Part shown: piece by piece, positions 5,438-7,053 of the stretch
How positions within the stretch are numbered: position 1 is the first letter of the stretch
How the letters are laid out: the number at the start of each line of letters is the position of its first letter
Source: Defluviitaleaceae bacterium
Lineage (GTDB): Bacteria > Bacillota > Clostridia > Lachnospirales > WQUN01
Direction of reading: 5' to 3'
Assembly: GCA_009782245.1 (NCBI GenBank)
Contig: WRKK01000226.1
Location: forward strand, 1-7,053
Length of the DNA stretch: 7,053 nucleotides
The notes under the pieces: generated by a model
The model's database searches: none
Told to the model about the DNA's origin: nothing
What the model saw: only the letters and a program-made list of their open reading frames with translations
Made by a program: the position numbers and the translations under genes

Positions 5438-6895
5438 CTATCTCTTCAGATTAACCAATTCTTGTAAAAGTTCGTCGCCCGTTGTGATAACGCGCGAGTT
5501 GGCTTGAAAGCCCCGTTGCGTGGTTATCATATCGGTAAATTCGCCCGAAAGTTCCACATTGGACATTTCCAACGTGCCAGCCATGAGTTCGCCCGTTGCG
5601 CCCACGCCGTCAAAAGTGCCAGAGTTAGCGGACGGAATCCACAAATTATTGCCAACACGCTCTAGCCCAGCGGGGTTGAGGAATTGTGCCAGCGGGATTT
5701 GCCCCAGCGGCCGCATTTCGCCGTTGGAGTATCTGCCCATGATAATGCCGTCGCCGCCAATAGAAATATCTTCCAAAGTGCCAGGACGGTTGCCGTCAGC
5801 GAACAGTGCCTGAAAACTGGTGTTTTGTCCCATTTGTTGGCGCAGCCCGTCCACGTTAAAGCGGATAAAGCCCGAGTTAAAGGCGGGTGGCTCGTCCACA
5901 ACGCCCTCTTCGCCGATAACCGACGGCGGCTCTAGTGCGGGAACTGTGAAGAACAGGGCAAACTCTAGCCGTGCAATGTCTTCAGTTGGCGGAGCATCGC
6001 CCACCCGAATCCCGTGAATCCGCCCGTTTGCTGGGCTAAAGTCTATCATCGCCGAGTTACCTGGTGCTACACCTGGCAAAATATCCTCGGGAACGCCGAT
6101 TTGCAAGCCAACCAGCATACCACGGTCGCGGTCGCCCTCTGGGAAAATCATTGTTACATCGCTGGGTTCGTCGCCGTCGCCCATGGGTAAAAAGTTAAAA
6201 GTCCACGTGCTGGTTGTGTTGTCGGTCAGCGAGCCCTCTTCGTCTGGCGGGTGGAATGTGAACCGAACGTCCGCCGTAAAGCGGTTGCCGATACTGTCAA
6301 AAAATTCCACGGGGCGGATAATATGCCCGTCCACCAAATCGTTGATATTCAGGTTGCCGATTGCGTTAATCAGCGTGGTTGCGCTCGGGTCCATAAAATG
6401 GGCGGAGGCTGGCGTTACAAGCGGTTCAACTGTGCCTTGTTGCACAATGTAGCTGCCAGGGCGGGTTGGGTCGGGAACGGCGTTCCAGCCCATAAGCTGC
6501 ATACCGCCGATAGAAAAGCGGTTGCCGTTCCAGTCGATGTTACCCGCGCGGGTAAAGTACGTGCCGTCCACATCGGATACAACAAAAAATCCGTTGCCTT
6601 GAATGGCGGCATCTAGTGCGCGGTCGGTACGTTGTGCCGCGCCTTGGGTCATAATGTTGTCAATTCCGCCGATATTAGCGCCCAAGCCAATTTGCATGGG
6701 ATTAACGCCCGCGCGCCCTGTTTCGGGGTTGTCGCCACTAGCGGCGGCGATACGCTGGCTCATTGCATCGGAAAAAGTCATTCTCGACGACTTAAATCCA
6801 ATAGTATTCACATTTGCGATATTATTACCGATAACGTCCATTCTGCTCTGATGCACCCGCAGTCCAGACACCCCGGAAAAAAGTGATCTCATCAT
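5438..6895 (-). CDS. flgE: Flagellar hook protein FlgE-type, paralog 2 (485 aa)
   Basis: This is the first gene of the minus-strand unit. Its first 40 residues match paralog 1 except for one position (Ser17 versus Gly17), and its last 45 or so are nearly the same. The middle (about residues 185-350) is shorter and strongly diverged. Motifs are QGNGFFVVSD (99-108), PVEFFDSIGNRF (195-206), GTLEDISIGGDGII (372-385) and TTQRGFQANSR (458-468). No cysteines or signal peptide are present. AAGGAG at 6911-6906 precedes the ATG by 10 nt; ATG is doubled in both paralogs, so the second codon is an equally possible start. Synonymous sites differ throughout even where the protein is conserved, so the duplication is old rather than a recent or assembly-made copy. 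It could be the true hook subunit, with paralog 1 a specialised variant, or the reverse. Confidence 0.9.
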   Translation of the reverse strand: MMRSLFSGVSGLRVHQSRMDVIGNNIANVNTIGFKSSRMTFSDAMSQRIAAASGDNPETGRAGVNPMQIGLGANIGGIDNIMTQGAAQRTDRALDAAIQGNGFFVVSDVDGTYFTRAGNIDWNGNRFSIGGMQLMGWNAVPDPTRPGSYIVQQGTVEPLVTPASAHFMDPSATTLINAIGNLNINDLVDGHIIRPVEFFDSIGNRFTADVRFTFHPPDEEGSLTDNTTSTWTFNFLPMGDGDEPSDVTMIFPEGDRDRGMLVGLQIGVPEDILPGVAPGNSAMIDFSPANGRIHGIRVGDAPPTEDIARLEFALFFTVPALEPPSVIGEEGVVDEPPAFNSGFIRFNVDGLRQQMGQNTSFQALFADGNRPGTLEDISIGGDGIIMGRYSNGEMRPLGQIPLAQFLNPAGLERVGNNLWIPSANSGTFDGVGATGELMAGTLEMSNVELSGEFTDMITTQRGFQANSRVITTGDELLQELVNLKR

Positions 6896-6905
6896 AATAA
6901 ATTAT

Positions 6906-6953
6906 CTCCTTATCGGCTGTGAGGAGGTTTTCTGTCAATCCAACCCCCGATAA
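6906..6953 (-). promoter_or_regulatory. Leader of the hook operon with alternative pairings around the ribosome binding site
   Basis: In the transcript, TTATCGG (6953-6947) can pair with CCGATAA (6916-6910), which touches the AAGGAG site (6911-6906). Alternatively CTCCT (6926-6922) can pair with AGGAG (6910-6906) and would mask the site. The two pairings compete. The stems are short (7 and 5 bp), so this is only a candidate for translational control. A TTGACA at 6938-6933 lies in the same leader but would start transcription past the ribosome binding site. Confidence 0.3.
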
Positions 6954-6969
6954 CTCTTCTCAACCAAAA

Positions 6970-7053
6970 TCAAAACCGTGGGCGCTGCCCACACCCGCCA
7001 GGGCGCTGCCCTGGACCCGCAAGGGACTTCGCCCCTCCCGCCTGCCGGCGGGC
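6970..7053 (-). repeat. Dispersed palindromic repeat, copy B
   Basis: Read on the minus strand this ends in CACGGTTTTGA like copy A at 409-463. It holds three clear hairpins: GTGGGC/GCCCAC (6978-6983 with 6987-6992), CCAGGGC/GCCCTGG (6998-7004 with 7008-7014), both with GCT loops, and CCCGCC/GGCGGG (7037-7042 with 7047-7052), with an imperfect one between at about 7022-7036. The middle hairpin is an extra module relative to copy A. The element runs off the window edge. It lies upstream of the hook operon in the same orientation as the genes it precedes. Confidence 0.7.

Noticed and set aside
5438..6895. Recent duplication or assembly artefact for the two hook genes
   Set aside because: Third-codon positions differ throughout the conserved ends, and identity runs are short (about 23 nt), so the copies are old.
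6910..6917. Sigma-28-like -10 box GCCGATAA upstream of the hook operon, with TTGACA at 6938-6933
   Set aside because: The box overlaps the Shine-Dalgarno sequence (6911-6906), so transcription would begin past it and give a leaderless mRNA. No TAAA lies at the right spacing either.

Overview
The window reads as chromosomal DNA from a flagellated, moderately low-GC Bacillota-type bacterium (Clostridia or Negativicutes lineage). This rests on the strong AGGAGG ribosome binding sites, the style of the hook proteins beginning MMRSLFSGVSGL, and the two-domain U32 protein. No phage, IS, CRISPR or RNA gene is visible. The lineage call is by sequence feel, not by search.

Plus strand, left half: the tail of an unidentified gene (1-207) ends at a strong intrinsic terminator (244-275). 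About 215 bases of hairpin-rich intergenic DNA follow, including one copy of a dispersed palindromic repeat (409-463). Next is a 656-residue peptidase-U32-family protein (491-2461), probably an iron-sulfur RNA-hydroxylation-type enzyme with two tandem barrel domains. A hairpin at 2492-2523 lies between the converging transcription units.

Minus strand, right half, in transcription order: a leader carrying a second copy of the dispersed repeat and a possible Shine-Dalgarno-masking structure (6896-7053); two divergent tandem flagellar hook (FlgE-type) genes (6895-5438 and 5415-3811); a terminator-like hairpin whose U-tract abuts the next ribosome binding site (3758-3797); a 266-residue acidic protein made of three tandem 'YPNKW' modules (3745-2945); and, overlapping its end by 35 nt, a small retropepsin-like aspartic protease (2979-2539).

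The most interesting unit is this last pair: a three-module acidic repeat protein translationally coupled to a stand-alone DTGA aspartic protease, placed behind the hook genes and separated from them by a possible attenuator. I cannot assign the pair a function. One reading is that the protease recognises or cuts the repeat protein.
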